Part shown: positions 18,626 through 27,145 of the stretch, piece by piece
Numbering within the stretch: position 1 is the first letter of the stretch
Layout: the number at the start of each line of letters is the position of its first letter
Origin: an uncultured Sulfitobacter sp.
Lineage (GTDB): Bacteria; Pseudomonadota; Alphaproteobacteria; Rhodobacterales; Rhodobacteraceae
DNA: 64,000 nt
Direction of reading: 5' to 3'
Assembly: GCF_947502895.1 (NCBI RefSeq)
Contig: NZ_CANNBM010000004.1
Location: 1 to 64,000 of the forward strand
Made by a program: the position numbers and the translations under genes
Notes under the pieces: generated by a model
The model's database searches: none
Seen by the model: only the letters and a program-made list of their open reading frames with translations
What the model was told of the DNA's origin: nothing

Positions 18626-19730
18626 GCGAGTGCATGTGCCCCTGCCTGGGCGCGCTTATGATGTGATGATCGGGCCAGGCCTGTTGGATGTTGCGGGCAA
18701 GCACATCGCGCCGCTATTACGTCGCCCGCGTGTGGCCGTGATCAGTGACGAAACGGTTGCAGGGCTGCATCTGGAGACGTTGCGCGCGGGATTGGCCGCA
18801 GACGGCATCGAAATGCAGGCGCTGATTTTGCCCGCTGGCGAGGCGACGAAATGCTGGGCCGAACTCACCCGTTGTGTAGAATGGCTTTTGGACCAACAGG
18901 TTGAGCGGGGCGATGTGGTCGTGGCCTTCGGCGGCGGCGTGATTGGGGATCTGGTGGGGTTTGCGGCTGCGGTGTTGCGCCGTGGGGTGCGGTTTGTCCA
19001 GATACCCACATCACTTCTGGCACAGGTCGACAGCTCGGTCGGGGGTAAGACGGGCATCAATACGCGGCACGGTAAGAACCTTGTGGGGGCGTTTCACCAG
19101 CCCTCGATGGTGCTGGCGGATACATCCGTTTTGGGTACGCTCAAGCCGCGCGACTTTTTGGCGGGGTATGGCGAGGTTGTGAAATACGGCCTGTTGGGTG
19201 ATGCCGCGTTCTTTGACTGGCTAGAGGTGCAAGGCACTGCATTGGCGGCAGGCGATGGCCCTGCGCGTGTCGAGGCGGTGCGCCGCGCGGTGCAGATGAA
19301 GGCGGATATTGTTGTGCGCGACGAGACAGAGCAGGGCGAGCGCGCGCTGCTCAACCTTGGCCATACGTTTGGCCACGCTCTGGAAGCGGCGACAGGATAC
19401 AGCAACCGCTTGCTGCATGGAGAAGGCGTTTCCATCGGCTGCGCGCTTGCGTTCGAGTTGTCATCGCGCATGGGCCTTTGTGCACAAGAAGCACCAAGCC
19501 GTCTGCGCGCGCACTTGCGTGAGATGGGAATGAAGGTCGATCTGGCCGACATTGAGGGTGATTTGCCTGATGCGGAGAGTTTACTGGCGCTTATGGGACA
19601 GGACAAAAAGGTAGTCGAAGGCCAGCTGCGGTTTATCCTTGCGCGCGGAATTGGCGAGGCCTTTGTGACAGGCGATGTGGTGCGCGACGATGTCTTGGCA
19701 GTGTTGTCCGATGCCTTGGCGCAACGGTAG
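18618..19730 (+). CDS. aroB: 3-dehydroquinate synthase
   Basis: The 370-residue protein has the NAD-binding GGGVIGD motif, the PTSLLAQVDSSVGGKTGIN active-site stretch and the zinc-ligand LNLGHTFGHALE segment. It converts DAHP to 3-dehydroquinate, the second shikimate-pathway step. I chose ATG 18618, which follows GGAG by 7 bp and overlaps the aroK stop, rather than the in-frame start at 18597. It faces a small membrane-protein gene at its 3' end. Confidence 0.95.
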   Translation: MLERVHVPLPGRAYDVMIGPGLLDVAGKHIAPLLRRPRVAVISDETVAGLHLETLRAGLAADGIEMQALILPAGEATKCWAELTRCVEWLLDQQVERGDVVVAFGGGVIGDLVGFAAAVLRRGVRFVQIPTSLLAQVDSSVGGKTGINTRHGKNLVGAFHQPSMVLADTSVLGTLKPRDFLAGYGEVVKYGLLGDAAFFDWLEVQGTALAAGDGPARVEAVRRAVQMKADIVVRDETEQGERALLNLGHTFGHALEAATGYSNRLLHGEGVSIGCALAFELSSRMGLCAQEAPSRLRAHLREMGMKVDLADIEGDLPDAESLLALMGQDKKVVEGQLRFILARGIGEAFVTGDVVRDDVLAVLSDALAQR

Positions 19731-19749
19731 CGCCATCACAGGCTAGAGT

Positions 19750-20055
19750 TCAGTCCATCGGCGGGTTGAGGTCGATGTTCCATTTTTTGCAGAACCATAG
19801 AAAAAACGGACCCTCAACCAATGCCGCGGCAAGGAGCGTGAACACCCACCATGGCACATCAAACAACAACAGCGAGAACACTGTGCCTGTGCCGTAGTAG
19901 ACCCACCCGACGGCAAGCAGCAAAAGTGCCGACAAGATAACGTCCAGCATTACCATCTTGCCCAGTGTTTTTTCCGGCAAGCGGGGATAGAGAGCGGTGT
20001 AGGCAAAAGCAATCGCTGCTGCCGACACCAGAAAGACCTTGATCTCGGGCGTCAT
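19750..20055 (-). CDS. Small membrane protein of unknown function
   Basis: The 101-residue product has three likely membrane helices (about 5-20, 33-53 and 65-90) and a charged end (FCKKWNIDLNPPMD). It begins 9 bp after the ssb stop on the same strand, so it is probably co-transcribed with ssb. I do not recognise the family. Confidence 0.7.
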   Translation of the reverse strand: MTPEIKVFLVSAAAIAFAYTALYPRLPEKTLGKMVMLDVILSALLLLAVGWVYYGTGTVFSLLLFDVPWWVFTLLAAALVEGPFFLWFCKKWNIDLNPPMD

Positions 20056-20064
20056 AGGGGTGCC

Positions 20065-20598
20065 CTAGAACGGGATTTCATCATCCAGATCACGGCCGCC
20101 ACCGCCGCCGGCAGGCTGGCCGCCGCCGCCGCCCGAGCTTCCGCCATAGCCGCCACCCTGATCGTAACCGCCACCGCCTTGGTCGTAACCGCCGCCGCCT
20201 TGGTCATAGCCGCCGCCACCGCCCATGCCGCCGCCGCCGCCGCCATCGCGACCGTCAAGCATGGTCAGCGTGCCGCCATAGTTGCGCAAGACTACTTCTG
20301 TCGAGTAGCGATCCGCACCGGACTGGTCTTGCCATTTGCGCGTTTCCAGCTGGCCCTCGATATATACTTTTGAGCCTTTTTTGAGATACTGTTCGACGAT
20401 CCGGACTAACCCCTCATTAAAAATCGCGACTGTGTGCCACTCGGTCTTTTCTTTACGCTCGCCAGTGTTGCGGTCTTTCCATGTTTCCGAGGTTGCAATG
20501 CGCAGGTTGCACACCTTGCCCCCATTCTGAAAGCTGCGCACTTCGGGGTCACGCCCCAGATTGCCGATAAGGATAACTTTGTTTACTGAGCCGGCCAT
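20065..20598 (-). CDS. ssb: Single-stranded DNA-binding protein
   Basis: The 177-residue protein has an N-terminal OB fold (about 1-112; NKVILIGNLGRDPEVR start), a Gly/Gln/Tyr-rich linker with repeated DQGGGGY units (about 120-165) and the conserved acidic tip DLDDEIPF that recruits partner proteins. It coats single-stranded DNA in replication, recombination and repair. The GGCGGY-like linker is encoded by an obvious low-complexity DNA tract at 20095-20245. It is divergent from the transglycosylase gene; I saw no LexA box in the 200-bp gap. Confidence 0.97.
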   Translation of the reverse strand: MAGSVNKVILIGNLGRDPEVRSFQNGGKVCNLRIATSETWKDRNTGERKEKTEWHTVAIFNEGLVRIVEQYLKKGSKVYIEGQLETRKWQDQSGADRYSTEVVLRNYGGTLTMLDGRDGGGGGGMGGGGGYDQGGGGYDQGGGGYDQGGGYGGSSGGGGGQPAGGGGGRDLDDEIPF

Positions 20599-20805
20599 GC
20601 TGCTCTCCCGCGTTGGTGTATATGTGTCAAATGCTGCGACCGTGCCGAATCCCGCAAGGCCGTTTCCGCCGTTCTTATAACGGGATCACGGGGCGGGGAC
20701 ACGTGGTTTATCGGGCCTGTGCCGACTGCGTCGATCAAGGTCTGGTCACGGCTGCATTGTCTGGTATAGTGCGTGAAAATCACGATCTTGCGGGCGGGGG
20801 CCAGT

Positions 20806-21408
20806 ATGCGCATAGCAGTAGTAGCATTGGTTGCAGGAGCGATCGGTCTGGGCGCGCCTGTTTCAGCCGATATTTTCTCCTCCAAAAACCGCTCCAAGCT
20901 CTTTGCCTCGCAGAAGAAACTTCTCGATACCCGCGCCACAAAACAATATCACGGCTCTGCCCGCTTGCAGCCGCCCAAGGTCGTAACGCCGACCAAATGG
21001 GACGATGGAAGTGGTGAAAAGGTCAAGAAGTATAGAGGGCGTTACAAAGGGCCGTTTTTGGCGATGGCCCGCGCAGCAGCGGACAAACACGGAATTCCGC
21101 AAGATTTATTCCTGCGTCTTGTCCATCAGGAAAGCCGTTGGAACCACAAGGCTGTCAGCCATGCAGGCGCCATTGGTCTTGCCCAATTAATGCCTGGCAC
21201 TGCGGCTTTGCTGCGCGTTGATCCGACCAAACCTGCCGAGAACCTTGAAGGGGGCGCACGATACCTGCGTCAACAATACGATACTTTTGGCACGTGGCGC
21301 CTGGCGCTAGCAGCATACAATGCAGGCCCCGGAGCCGTTAAGAAGTATGGCGGGATTCCACCATTTCGCGAGACTAAGAACTACGTTCGCATAATTACGG
21401 GCAGCTAA
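20806..21408 (+). CDS. Lytic transglycosylase (SLT family)
   Basis: From ATG 20806 the 200-residue product starts with a clear signal peptide (cleavage likely VSA-D at 21-22). The catalytic domain has the HQESRWN motif with Glu109, GAIGLAQLMPGTA and AYNAGPGAV, which identify a family 1 soluble lytic transglycosylase that cuts murein between MurNAc and GlcNAc in the periplasm. An alternative GTG at 20773 would add 11 residues before the signal peptide and overlaps a small CGTGA-AAA-TCACG inverted repeat, so the later ATG is preferred. Confidence 0.9.
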   Translation: MRIAVVALVAGAIGLGAPVSADIFSSKNRSKLFASQKKLLDTRATKQYHGSARLQPPKVVTPTKWDDGSGEKVKKYRGRYKGPFLAMARAAADKHGIPQDLFLRLVHQESRWNHKAVSHAGAIGLAQLMPGTAALLRVDPTKPAENLEGGARYLRQQYDTFGTWRLALAAYNAGPGAVKKYGGIPPFRETKNYVRIITGS

Positions 21409-21627
21409 TTTGCGTTAAATTTACCTTCCCTAAGGCTAACCTTGCGTCAACTTGGTGACCCGCCGCTGCGGATCGCCTATCCGTAACCATTTGAGAAGTA
21501 TACATTTTATTCCATTGTGTTGAAAGTTGTATCGTTCCGCCAAATTCGTAGCCCTGTTTTGCCCAAATGTGGCCCCATTAACCGACAATACGTTAACCAG
21601 TAACGAGTTTGGACGAGAGTTAGTAAC

Positions 21628-22044
21628 ATGAGCCATGATATCTTTAACCAGCGCATTGCACGTATCAACAACCACGCTGGCTATGGCCGCGCCGAAATGG
21701 CGACAGGCGAAGGCACGGCAACCTCCATGTTTAGTTCTCCCTCAGTAGCAAGTCAGACCCCCACGGCGCGCCGAAACATCAAACCAATGTTGATGGGCGC
21801 CGTGTTGGGGATGATCGCAGGCACAATCGCCGCTGGTCTGGAAAACCCCGCTATGCCTTGGGGCCCGGGTTTTGAATACAACGAGATGATCATTATTCCG
21901 ACCCTCATCGCCCTGTGCGCAGGTCCGGTCATGGCAATTGCGGGCGCAACGATGCGCAGTCGTTTCCCCTCATTCTTTTTCTTTGCCGCCGCATATTTCC
22001 CATGCGTGATCGCAATGGCACTGTTGGAGCTGCCATTGTTCTAA
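21628..22044 (+). CDS. Membrane protein of unknown function
   Basis: The 138-residue product has a hydrophilic N-terminus of about 50 residues and three likely membrane helices (about 54-70, 88-108 and 114-136). No domain is recognised. It has its own 219-bp upstream region, with two TTAACC-type repeats at about 21578-21600, and a terminator at 22070. The ribosome site is weak. Confidence 0.65.
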   Translation: MSHDIFNQRIARINNHAGYGRAEMATGEGTATSMFSSPSVASQTPTARRNIKPMLMGAVLGMIAGTIAAGLENPAMPWGPGFEYNEMIIIPTLIALCAGPVMAIAGATMRSRFPSFFFFAAAYFPCVIAMALLELPLF

Positions 22045-22069
22045 GACGTATCGTGTTTACAAAATAAAG

Positions 22070-22103
22070 AAGGGCGGTCCATTTCGGGGCCGCCCTTTGT
22101 TGT
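22070..22103. terminator. Bidirectional terminator hairpin
   Basis: AAGGGCGG (22070-22077) pairs with CCGCCCTT (22090-22097), followed by TTTGTTGTTTT. It lies between the convergent membrane-protein and ABC ATPase genes. The A-rich left flank gives a T tract on the other strand, so it can serve both. Confidence 0.8.
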
Positions 22104-22122
22104 TTTGCACAAGCTGGTTACA

Positions 22123-24216
22123 CTATTCCGCAGCAACGTCACCCATCTCGATGACAGGCTCCATGCCGTCGAATTCCTCTTGGGACAAGTGGCATTTGAC
22201 CTGATGATCGCCCTCCAGCATCCGCACAGGCGGCACTTCTTTCTCGCAAAGATTGCCCGGTACTTTGCTTTTCCAGCGGCAGCGCGTCTGGAAGGGGCAG
22301 CCCGACGGCGGGTTCATCGCAGAAGGGATATCGCCCTCCAGCACGATGTGCTTTTTCTTTACACGTGTGTCCGCAATGGGAACGGCTGACAGCAGAGCTT
22401 CGGTATAGGGATGATACGGGGGGCTAAACACCTGATCAGTTGTACCAAGCTCGACCACATGGCCCAAATACATCACCATCACGCGATCAGACAGGTAACG
22501 GACAATTGACAGATCATGCGAGATAAACAGCAACGTGGTCTTTTGTTCGCGCTGGATTTCCATCAGCAGATCGGTCACGGCGGCCTGCACCGAAACGTCG
22601 AGCGCCGAGACAGGCTCATCCGCGACAACAATTCGTGCGTCCCCCGCAAAGGCCCGCGCAATTCCCACACGTTGCTTTTGCCCACCGGACAGCTGGCGTG
22701 GCATGCGCGTGGCAAACTCGCGCGGCAGCTTCACCAGATCAAGCAGTTCAAGCATTCGGTCCCACCGCTCTTTCTCGTTCTTGCCGATCTTGAAGATTTC
22801 CAGCGCGCGCACAATTTGTCTGCCCACGGTCATAGAGGGGTTGAGCGTATCAAACGGGTTTTGGAAGACCATTTGTATATCAGCCACGTTTTGTGTTGTC
22901 CGTTCCTCAATAGGGACGTCACCAATGCTCTGATTATCCAGCAAAATAGTCCCGTCAGTTGCGGTCTCCAGACCCATCAGCACTTTGGCAAAGGTGGATT
23001 TGCCACAGCCTGATTCCCCTACGATGGCCAATGTTTCGCTTTCACGCGCCTCAAAGCTCAGGGTTTCGTTGGCTTTCACAACCTTTGTATCGCCCCCGCC
23101 AAACATGGCATTAGCCGCGACCTGATAGTATTTCTTGAGGTTGTCCATTTTCAGGACAACATCCCCGATTTCACCCTTGGTCTTGACCTCGGCCAGCTCC
23201 AGTGGCGCATTCCAGTCGATCTCGTCAAATTTCACACAGCGGGTGGCATGGCGATTGTTGCCAGGCACGTCCTTCATCGTAATATCGCCCTGATCGCAGC
23301 GGCCTGCTTCGAAATAATCGCAGCGCGGCCCAAAGTTGCAGCCTTTTGGGCGCTCATGGGGCAGGGGGAAGTTTCCCGGAATGGCAATCAAGGGGCGCGC
23401 GTTCTTGTCTGCACCGGGCAGCGGGATGGAACGGAACAGCGCCTGCGTGTAAGGGTGCTGCATGGTGTCAAAGACATCTTCGATGCTGCCCCGCTCTACG
23501 GCTTCGCCCGAATACATCACGCAAATGCGGTCACAGGTCTCCAGTACAAGACCAAGATTGTGTGAGATAAACAGCATGGAGGTGCCGTATTTCTTGCCCA
23601 GGTCCTTGACCAATTCGACAACCGCCGCCTCGACTGTCACGTCCAGCGCGGTTGTCGGCTCATCCAGAATAAGCAACGAAGGCTCGCTCATCAAAGCCAT
23701 GGCGATCACGATGCGCTGTTGTTGCCCGCCTGACAGCTGGTGCGGATAGGCTTCCAGAATACGCTTGGGATCGGGCAGCTTTACATCTGTTACCACTTGC
23801 AACGCACGCTCATAGGCCTCCTTTTCGGACATGCCTGCGTGGATCATGGGCACTTCAGCCAGTTGTTTGCCAATCTTCATGGCAGGGTTCAGCGAGGCCA
23901 TAGGCTCCTGATAAATCATCGCAATCTCCGAGCCACGGATTTTGCGTAAATCGCCATCGCTCATCTCGCCCAGATCTTGCCCTTTAAACTTGATCGAGCC
24001 GCCAACGATGCGTCCGTTCTTGCCAAGGTCCTGCATCACGCCCAGCGCCACGGTTGATTTCCCGCATCCGCTCTCGCCCACAAGGCCTACTGCCTCACCA
24101 GGTTTGACCGAGACAGAGAAATCCATCACCGCAGGAATTTCGCGAAGTCGTGTGAAGAATGAAATCGACAGCTTGTCGATCTCCAGAATAGGACCATCAT
24201 AATCGGTCTTTGGCAT
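22123..24216 (-). CDS. Peptide/nickel-type ABC transporter, fused double ATPase
   Basis: The 697-residue protein contains two ABC ATPase domains in one chain. Each has a Walker A (GESGCGKST), a signature (LSGGQQQR and LSGGQKQR), a Walker B (LLILDEP and IVVADEP) and a Cys-containing oligopeptide C-terminal motif (GCNFGPRC and GCPFQTRC). It powers uptake through the two permeases encoded upstream. Such DppD-DppF fusions are common in this order. It ends near a terminator and is the last gene of the operon. The substrate cannot be deduced. Confidence 0.93.
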   Translation of the reverse strand: MPKTDYDGPILEIDKLSISFFTRLREIPAVMDFSVSVKPGEAVGLVGESGCGKSTVALGVMQDLGKNGRIVGGSIKFKGQDLGEMSDGDLRKIRGSEIAMIYQEPMASLNPAMKIGKQLAEVPMIHAGMSEKEAYERALQVVTDVKLPDPKRILEAYPHQLSGGQQQRIVIAMALMSEPSLLILDEPTTALDVTVEAAVVELVKDLGKKYGTSMLFISHNLGLVLETCDRICVMYSGEAVERGSIEDVFDTMQHPYTQALFRSIPLPGADKNARPLIAIPGNFPLPHERPKGCNFGPRCDYFEAGRCDQGDITMKDVPGNNRHATRCVKFDEIDWNAPLELAEVKTKGEIGDVVLKMDNLKKYYQVAANAMFGGGDTKVVKANETLSFEARESETLAIVGESGCGKSTFAKVLMGLETATDGTILLDNQSIGDVPIEERTTQNVADIQMVFQNPFDTLNPSMTVGRQIVRALEIFKIGKNEKERWDRMLELLDLVKLPREFATRMPRQLSGGQKQRVGIARAFAGDARIVVADEPVSALDVSVQAAVTDLLMEIQREQKTTLLFISHDLSIVRYLSDRVMVMYLGHVVELGTTDQVFSPPYHPYTEALLSAVPIADTRVKKKHIVLEGDIPSAMNPPSGCPFQTRCRWKSKVPGNLCEKEVPPVRMLEGDHQVKCHLSQEEFDGMEPVIEMGDVAAE

Positions 24217-24253
24217 CTTGGTCTCCTTTGCCAGATCAACGCGCTATTGCGCA

Positions 24254-24298
24254 TATTTTTCTTGGCCATAAATCCTCCGGGGTCCGGGGCAGAGCCCC
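24254..24298 (-). repeat. Dispersed 3'-UTR element, copy 2
   Basis: On the minus strand it reads GGGGC-TCT-GCCCC, then CCCCGGAGGATTTATGGCCAAG and an A-rich end. It sits 20 bp after the permease stop and matches the element at 13010-13076. Confidence 0.65.
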
Positions 24299-24318
24299 GA
24301 ACGCCCGCTCAAATCATA

Positions 24319-25785
24319 TCAATCCCGCAGACTTTCTTCGCGCAGACCATCGGCCAGCAGGTTCAAGCCCAGTACAAGCGTCAGCAATGATACCGCAGGT
24401 GCAATCGCCGCGTGCGGATAGATAGACAGCAAGCGCCGCCCTGCATTGATCGTGGTTCCCCAGTCGGGGCTTTCCGAGGCTAGACCCAGTCCGAAGAAAC
24501 CCAAAGTTCCCAAAAGGATGGTGGTATAGCCGATACGCAGACAGAAATCGACGATCAGCGGCCCGCGTGCGTTGGGCAGAATTTCCCACAACATGATGTA
24601 CCAAGGCCCTTCACCGCGTGTCTGTGCAGCGGCGACGTAATCGCGGGTTTTGATATCCAGCGCGAGGCCGCGCACGATACGAAACACCGTAGGCGCGTTC
24701 ACAAAGACAACGGACACGAAAACAACCAGCAGATTGGGATCAATGTCGAACCCGTCCAGTGCCGCAGGCAAGCCGGGTATCGTATAGGTCGGCGTTGCGA
24801 CAACTGCACCATCCGTGCTGACCAGCGACAGATAAAGCCACGCACCAATTCCTAGCACGACGATAAGCAAGGGTGTGCGCAGGCTTGGTTGGGTGTAAAA
24901 GCGCGAGTTGAGCAAGATCGCCAGAAACACCAGCGGAAACACGAACAGAACCAGCGCCATATAATTGGGAATACCCGTAAGCACGATTTCGGGTGTGACC
25001 AGCAGATAGAACAGCAAGATAACCGGAAACGCGAGGATCAGGTTGGCCAGAAAGGACAGGACTGTATCCAGCCGCCCGCCGTAATAGCCCGCAGGCAGAC
25101 CCAGTGTGATGCCCACCATGAACGCAAACAACGTCGCAAAGGGGGCAATCTTGACCACGACCCACGCACCGTCAAACAAGCGGCTGAAGACGTCACGGGC
25201 AAGGTTGTCCCCGCCCAACAAGAACCACATATACTCGCCGTCCTCGGCACCGCGCAGGGGCGTGCCGGGGTTTTTGTTTTTCATACCAGAATACTGGCTC
25301 AGGGTATCATGCGTGGTGATCATATCCAGCACCCCGCCAAAAAATCCTGCATAGACCCAGAACATCACAAGGCCAAAGCCGATCATGCCCACGGTACTGT
25401 CAAACAGCTTGCCGTATAGCCCGAGCTTGCGCTTGAAGGTAATCGACAAGGCATAAGTGACGGTAAGCGCGATCCAGACGGGCAACAGCTGTTGGGCCAT
25501 CCCGCCAATGATGCCTGCATCTGTTCCCATAAAGATACCCGCCAGCACATACAGAAGAATAATGGCGATAGTCGCCAGCAGCCCGTACTGTACGATCATC
25601 CCGATAAAGCCAGAAACGCCCTTATCTGCAGACATTGTGCCATCGGCATAGACGGCACGGCCACCATCCGAGGGTGCAAAACTGACGAGGATCTGAGCGA
25701 TGATTGAAATCACCAATACAGCCACGGCCAAAGCGAGGAAAAGATTAAGCGGCGAAAGCGCGCCTGTCCAAGTAAGTTGTTCCAT
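24319..25785 (-). CDS. ABC transporter permease, DppC/OppC type with long N-terminal extension
   Basis: At 488 residues this is much longer than the roughly 290 typical of DppC. The extra N-terminal part (about 1-190) adds several membrane helices before the usual GGDNLARDVFSRL segment (about 190) that starts the DppC core. The permease EAA-type loop (DYVAAAQTRGEGPWYIMLWEILPN) is near residue 390. An additional hydrophobic insertion lies around residues 285-345. A good GGGAGGG ribosome site precedes ATG 25785. It is the middle gene of the transporter operon. Confidence 0.88.
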   Translation of the reverse strand: MEQLTWTGALSPLNLFLALAVAVLVISIIAQILVSFAPSDGGRAVYADGTMSADKGVSGFIGMIVQYGLLATIAIILLYVLAGIFMGTDAGIIGGMAQQLLPVWIALTVTYALSITFKRKLGLYGKLFDSTVGMIGFGLVMFWVYAGFFGGVLDMITTHDTLSQYSGMKNKNPGTPLRGAEDGEYMWFLLGGDNLARDVFSRLFDGAWVVVKIAPFATLFAFMVGITLGLPAGYYGGRLDTVLSFLANLILAFPVILLFYLLVTPEIVLTGIPNYMALVLFVFPLVFLAILLNSRFYTQPSLRTPLLIVVLGIGAWLYLSLVSTDGAVVATPTYTIPGLPAALDGFDIDPNLLVVFVSVVFVNAPTVFRIVRGLALDIKTRDYVAAAQTRGEGPWYIMLWEILPNARGPLIVDFCLRIGYTTILLGTLGFFGLGLASESPDWGTTINAGRRLLSIYPHAAIAPAVSLLTLVLGLNLLADGLREESLRD

Positions 25786-25799
25786 ATCTCTGCCCTCCC

Positions 25800-26846
25800 T
25801 TATGAAATGCGAATGCGTGGATTGAGGAAGACATAGCCGATGTCCGATATCAGCTGTGTCAGCAACACAACGACAACCGACACGACCGAGACAGCCAAGA
25901 GCAGCTCAATGTCGTTATTGCCTGCCGCCTGTACCAATACCCAGCCGAAGCCCTTGTAGTTGAACAGGGTTTCAACAATTACCACACCATTCAGCAGCCA
26001 CGGGATCTGCAACATGATCACCGTAAAAGGAGCTATGAGCGCGTTGCGCAATGCGTGTTTCATCACGATGTTACCAAAGCTCACCCCTTTTAGGCGGGCA
26101 GTGCGGATATACTGGGCGGTCATCACCTCGGTCATGCTGGCCCGCGTCATCCGCGCGATATATCCCATCCCGTAAAGCGAGATGGTCAATACCGGCAGAA
26201 AGAAGTTCTCGAAATTGGCGTTTTCCATCGCCGAGGTGGCCGAGCCTTTGAACCACTTGAGCCCGAAGGCCGAAGAAGCAAAGACCGCAATAAAGATAAC
26301 ACCAGAGACGTATTCAGGCGTGGCCGTACTGACAATCGAGACAGTCGAGAGGGATCGGTCCACTTTGGAGCCTTCCTTCATCCCGGCAAGCACGCCGATT
26401 GTCAGGGCCATGGGCACCATCAGCACAAGCACCCAGAACATCAGCTTTCCTGTCAGGCCCAGCCGCGTGGCCACGATGCTGCCCACATCGTCCTTGAACA
26501 CGGTTGATTGTCCCCAATCCCCTTGCAGGATGCCGCAAAAGCTGCGGCGCTCGTCTTGTGGGGTGTCCGAGCTGAAGCAGCGGCCAAAGGTCTCTCCACC
26601 CTCTTTTTCGGTCACCCAACCCGGTGCGACGCCCAGCCACTGCGCGAACTTGATCGGCAAAGGCTCAAGATAGCCGCGATCGCCCAGATAGGATGTCACG
26701 GCTTCGTCGCTCATGCGGAAGTTGCCTTGGGTTTTGGCAAGTTTTTCGAGGTTCGGATAAAGGTTCGTCAGCCAGAATACGATGAACGTCAGGCAAAGCG
26801 CCGTCAGCAGCATCACACCCAGACGTCTGAGAATGAATAGTCCCAT
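25800..26846 (-). CDS. ABC transporter permease, DppB/OppB type
   Basis: The 348-residue protein starts MGLFILRRLGVMLLTALCLT, the typical DppB N-terminus, and has the EAA loop (TARLKGVSFGNIVMKHALRNAL) near residue 255, with six likely membrane helices. A periplasmic segment of about 110 residues follows the first helix. It forms the channel with the permease at 24319-25785. No substrate-binding protein gene is present on either side. Confidence 0.92.
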   Translation of the reverse strand: MGLFILRRLGVMLLTALCLTFIVFWLTNLYPNLEKLAKTQGNFRMSDEAVTSYLGDRGYLEPLPIKFAQWLGVAPGWVTEKEGGETFGRCFSSDTPQDERRSFCGILQGDWGQSTVFKDDVGSIVATRLGLTGKLMFWVLVLMVPMALTIGVLAGMKEGSKVDRSLSTVSIVSTATPEYVSGVIFIAVFASSAFGLKWFKGSATSAMENANFENFFLPVLTISLYGMGYIARMTRASMTEVMTAQYIRTARLKGVSFGNIVMKHALRNALIAPFTVIMLQIPWLLNGVVIVETLFNYKGFGWVLVQAAGNNDIELLLAVSVVSVVVVLLTQLISDIGYVFLNPRIRIS

Positions 26847-26869
26847 GAATAGTAGCCCCTGTCGTTGGC

Positions 26870-27035
26870 TTAGAGCAGGTTGATCCCGCCCACGATGTTT
26901 CGGGCTTTTGCCCTTTTGATCAGGAAATTTGCGCGGCCAAAGCCGTCGTCCGTGCGCAGGCAGGTAAGCCCGCGTGCGATGTCATCTCCCCCTTGGGTCT
27001 GTTTGCCAGACCTTTTGATTTTTGAAGCGGTTCAT
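26870..27035 (-). pseudogene. 54-codon ORF split by one extra G in a G5 run
   Basis: From ATG 27035 the frame reads MNRFKNQKVWQTDPRG and then stops after a few codons. The +1 frame from the C5 run at 26988-26992 (plus strand) continues with DDIARGLTCLRTDDG... to GGINLL and a TAA at 26870. Removing one G gives a continuous 54-residue basic peptide. It lies 58 bp downstream of the operator pair, in the position of the first gene of the transporter transcript. It may be a decayed gene, a sequencing slip or a programmed frameshift. The product family is not recognised, and coding by this segment is inferred. Confidence 0.45.
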
Positions 27036-27092
27036 ACCAGCCCGCTTTCGGTCCCTATGAGGCACGAGTTAAGTTGGCACGTCAATGTCGCG

Positions 27093-27109
27093 GCGAGACA
27101 ATTTGTCGT
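27093..27109. promoter_or_regulatory. Degenerate copy of the GCGACA-N5-TGTCGC operator
   Basis: GCGAGA-CAATT-TGTCGT has two mismatches to the consensus. It lies 6 bp from the perfect copy at 27116 and probably forms a double site upstream of the transporter transcript. Confidence 0.4.
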
Positions 27110-27115
27110 TAATTA

Positions 27116-27132
27116 GCGACAAGAAATGTCGC
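27116..27132. promoter_or_regulatory. Putative operator, perfect GCGACA-N5-TGTCGC
   Basis: Perfect inverted repeat between the AraC gene stop (27146) and the transporter operon. Same 6-5-6 geometry as the sites before the two demethylase genes. The AraC regulator encoded next door is the first candidate to bind it. Confidence 0.65.
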
Positions 27133-27145
27133 AAATGGCGGTTGC

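Noticed and set aside
20772..20784. CGTGA-AAA-TCACG palindrome as an operator
   Set aside because: Short and overlapping a candidate start; too common by chance to support alone.
26880..27116. 78-codon plus-strand frame
   Set aside because: It is antisense to the split ORF, whose minus-strand frames look more protein-like; neither is certain.
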